Source: Microbispora bryophytorum (GTDB lineage Bacteria > Actinomycetota > Actinomycetes > Streptosporangiales > Streptosporangiaceae). From it: a stretch of DNA of 64,000 nt. A program made the translations under genes and the position numbers. Numbering within the stretch: position 1 is the stretch's first letter; each line of letters starts with the position of its first letter. The notes under the pieces are model-generated. The model was not told the origin of the DNA. It did not search any database and saw only the letters and a list, made by a program, of their open reading frames with translations. The stretch lies in assembly GCF_006874465.1 (NCBI RefSeq), contig NZ_VIRL01000003.1, positions 62,001 to 126,000 of the forward strand, in the 5' to 3' direction. Shown here one piece after another: positions 63,160 to 64,000 of this stretch.

Positions 63160-63648
63160 TTAGCGGGCCGTCTGGATACCCGATGCGGGGCTGGTGGGCA
63201 GGGCGTTCGCCCGCCGGGCGACGACGAGGAACTGCACACCGAGGGTCACCCCGACGAACAGGAGCACGGAGCTCTGCGACGAGGCGAGGCCGAGGAAGGA
63301 GGTCAGGGCCATCATCGCGACCCGGACGGCGATGGAGCCCACCCAGGCGATGAGGGTCGGGACGCCGCCCTGCGCCCACGCCACGCCGTGCTGGTCGCGC
63401 CACACGCGCGTCGTCATGGCCCGCAGCACGCCGAGACCCGCGGCCAGGAGGAGTTCCGCGACGAGCACCGCGATGCTCAGGGACGCGTGACCGGCGTCGA
63501 CGAGCCCGCCGCCGCCGAGGCCGGCCAGGATCATCACTGCGGCGATGATCAACACCACGGGCCTGGCGACGGGCCTCGGCCTCATCTGCCGGTAGATCAC
63601 GACGGCGACGACGACGAGGGTGAGGGCGACGATCTGTGTGGTTTCCAT
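63160..63648 (-). CDS. DUF1453-like (CcdC-type) integral membrane protein
   Basis: A 162-residue protein with about four transmembrane helices (roughly 5-20, 30-48, 58-78 and 100-145). It resembles actinobacterial proteins annotated DUF1453, whose role is unknown. An RPRPVARP motif lies after the first helix. It is the first gene of the operon with the kinase and response regulator that follow and could be an accessory sensor or a target. Confidence 0.75.
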   Translation of the reverse strand: METTQIVALTLVVVAVVIYRQMRPRPVARPVVLIIAAVMILAGLGGGGLVDAGHASLSIAVLVAELLLAAGLGVLRAMTTRVWRDQHGVAWAQGGVPTLIAWVGSIAVRVAMMALTSFLGLASSQSSVLLFVGVTLGVQFLVVARRANALPTSPASGIQTAR

Positions 63649-63705
63649 GCGCTCGACGGTAGGAATATCGGGCGCGCACCGGATCGGCGCGAGGGTGGAA
63701 AACCG

Positions 63706-63730
63706 GGGTGGAGATCAGCGATCTCCACCC
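63706..63730 (-). terminator. Terminator after the PIG-L deacetylase gene
   Basis: A perfect 11-bp stem (GGGTGGAGATC at 63706-63716 with GATCTCCACCC at 63720-63730) with an AGC loop lies 28 bases beyond the deacetylase stop. In the minus direction it is followed by a short TTTT. Confidence 0.72.
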
Positions 63731-63757
63731 GGGGGTGGAGGACCCGGTCCGCCCGGC

Positions 63758-64000
63758 TCAGGCGGTGATCACCCGCTGGAACGCCTCCGCGTACGAGCCC
63801 TCGGGGAGGCCCGCGGCGGCGGCGTGACCGGAGAGCATGCCCCTGATCATGCCGTCCAGGTCGGGGATGTGCGAGGTCTGGCTCTCGTGCGCGCGCAGCG
63901 CGGCGATCTTGCGGTCCACGGTCGAGGTGACGTCGACGTAGTGGTCGGGGGTCATTCCGCCGGTGAGCCACACCTCGCGGACGGTCCAGGCCTCCAGGCC
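63758..64000 (-). CDS. PIG-L family deacetylase, 3' end only
   Basis: The C-terminal 80 residues of a protein whose start lies beyond the right edge; the frame is open to base 64000. The segment VREVWLTGGMTPDHYVDVTS, then KIAALRAHESQTSH and a final GLPEGSYAEAFQRVI, is the typical end of LmbE/PIG-L zinc deacetylases (the family of MshB and mycothiol S-conjugate amidase). The catalytic HPDD motif would be upstream, outside the window. Confidence 0.75.
   Translation of the reverse strand, partial: GLEAWTVREVWLTGGMTPDHYVDVTSTVDRKIAALRAHESQTSHIPDLDGMIRGMLSGHAAAAGLPEGSYAEAFQRVITA

Overview
The window is about 72% G+C, has very high third-position GC, and uses GTG starts freely. Several genes look leaderless, with a TANNNT -10 box about 7 bases before the start codon. 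The gene content is that of a filamentous high-GC actinomycete. A Streptosporangiales-type genome (Nonomuraea, Microbispora, Streptosporangium and relatives) is the best guess; this is inferred from general similarity, not from a search.

Bases 1-8,300 hold a conserved actinobacterial core block: groES-groEL1 under a sigma70-like promoter with a perfect CIRCE operator, an ECF sigma factor of the ShbA/SigD type, a very short RsdA-like anti-sigma gene, a DUF5319 gene, a LuxR-type regulator, guaB and guaB3. The same order (groES-groEL1 ... sigD-rsdA-DUF5319-guaB2-guaB3-choD) is known from Mycobacterium. The choD-like GMC oxidoreductase and guaA appear further along here, at 21 kb and 27 kb. Between them lie mostly housekeeping and accessory metabolic genes: a two-component system, nagA, a membrane-anchored methyltransferase, glpD, a beta-propeller lipoprotein, a metallo-hydrolase, an aldo/keto reductase with a divergent MarR gene, an aldehyde dehydrogenase coupled to the GMC oxidoreductase, and a HelD-type helicase divergent from a TetR gene.

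Bases 28.5-46.7 kb form an envelope-polymer locus: acyltransferase 3, polysaccharide deacetylase, a glycosyltransferase with a large uncharacterised N-terminal half, a glycosyltransferase with a collagen-like tail, two very large proteins that fuse a GT-A domain to a CDP-glycerol glycerophosphotransferase-like domain, a GT39-type membrane glycosyltransferase, a Stealth phosphotransferase, a CDP-alcohol phosphotransferase and a sulfotransferase. I infer assembly of a phosphodiester-linked, possibly sulfated wall glycan (teichoic-acid-like). The two large fusion proteins look complementarily decayed: one keeps the GT-A motifs and has lost the glycerophosphotransferase motifs, and the other does the reverse. 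This is the most interesting signal in the window.

Bases 46.7-64 kb hold a PadR-ABC-permease operon whose permease is frameshifted and whose PadR start codon abuts a perfect 24-bp palindrome; a pyridoxamine-oxidase-like gene and a VOC gene behind a four-half-site operator with a CGNR regulator next door; a PspC protein divergent from a PspC-domain histidine kinase and its response regulator; an IS200/IS605 element with truncated tnpA and intact tnpB; a glutamate-cysteine-ligase-like gene; a CPBP protease; a third two-component system; and the end of a PIG-L deacetylase gene. Across the window, inter-domain linkers are repeatedly built from short in-frame tandem DNA repeats. I saw no rRNA, tRNA or CRISPR array.
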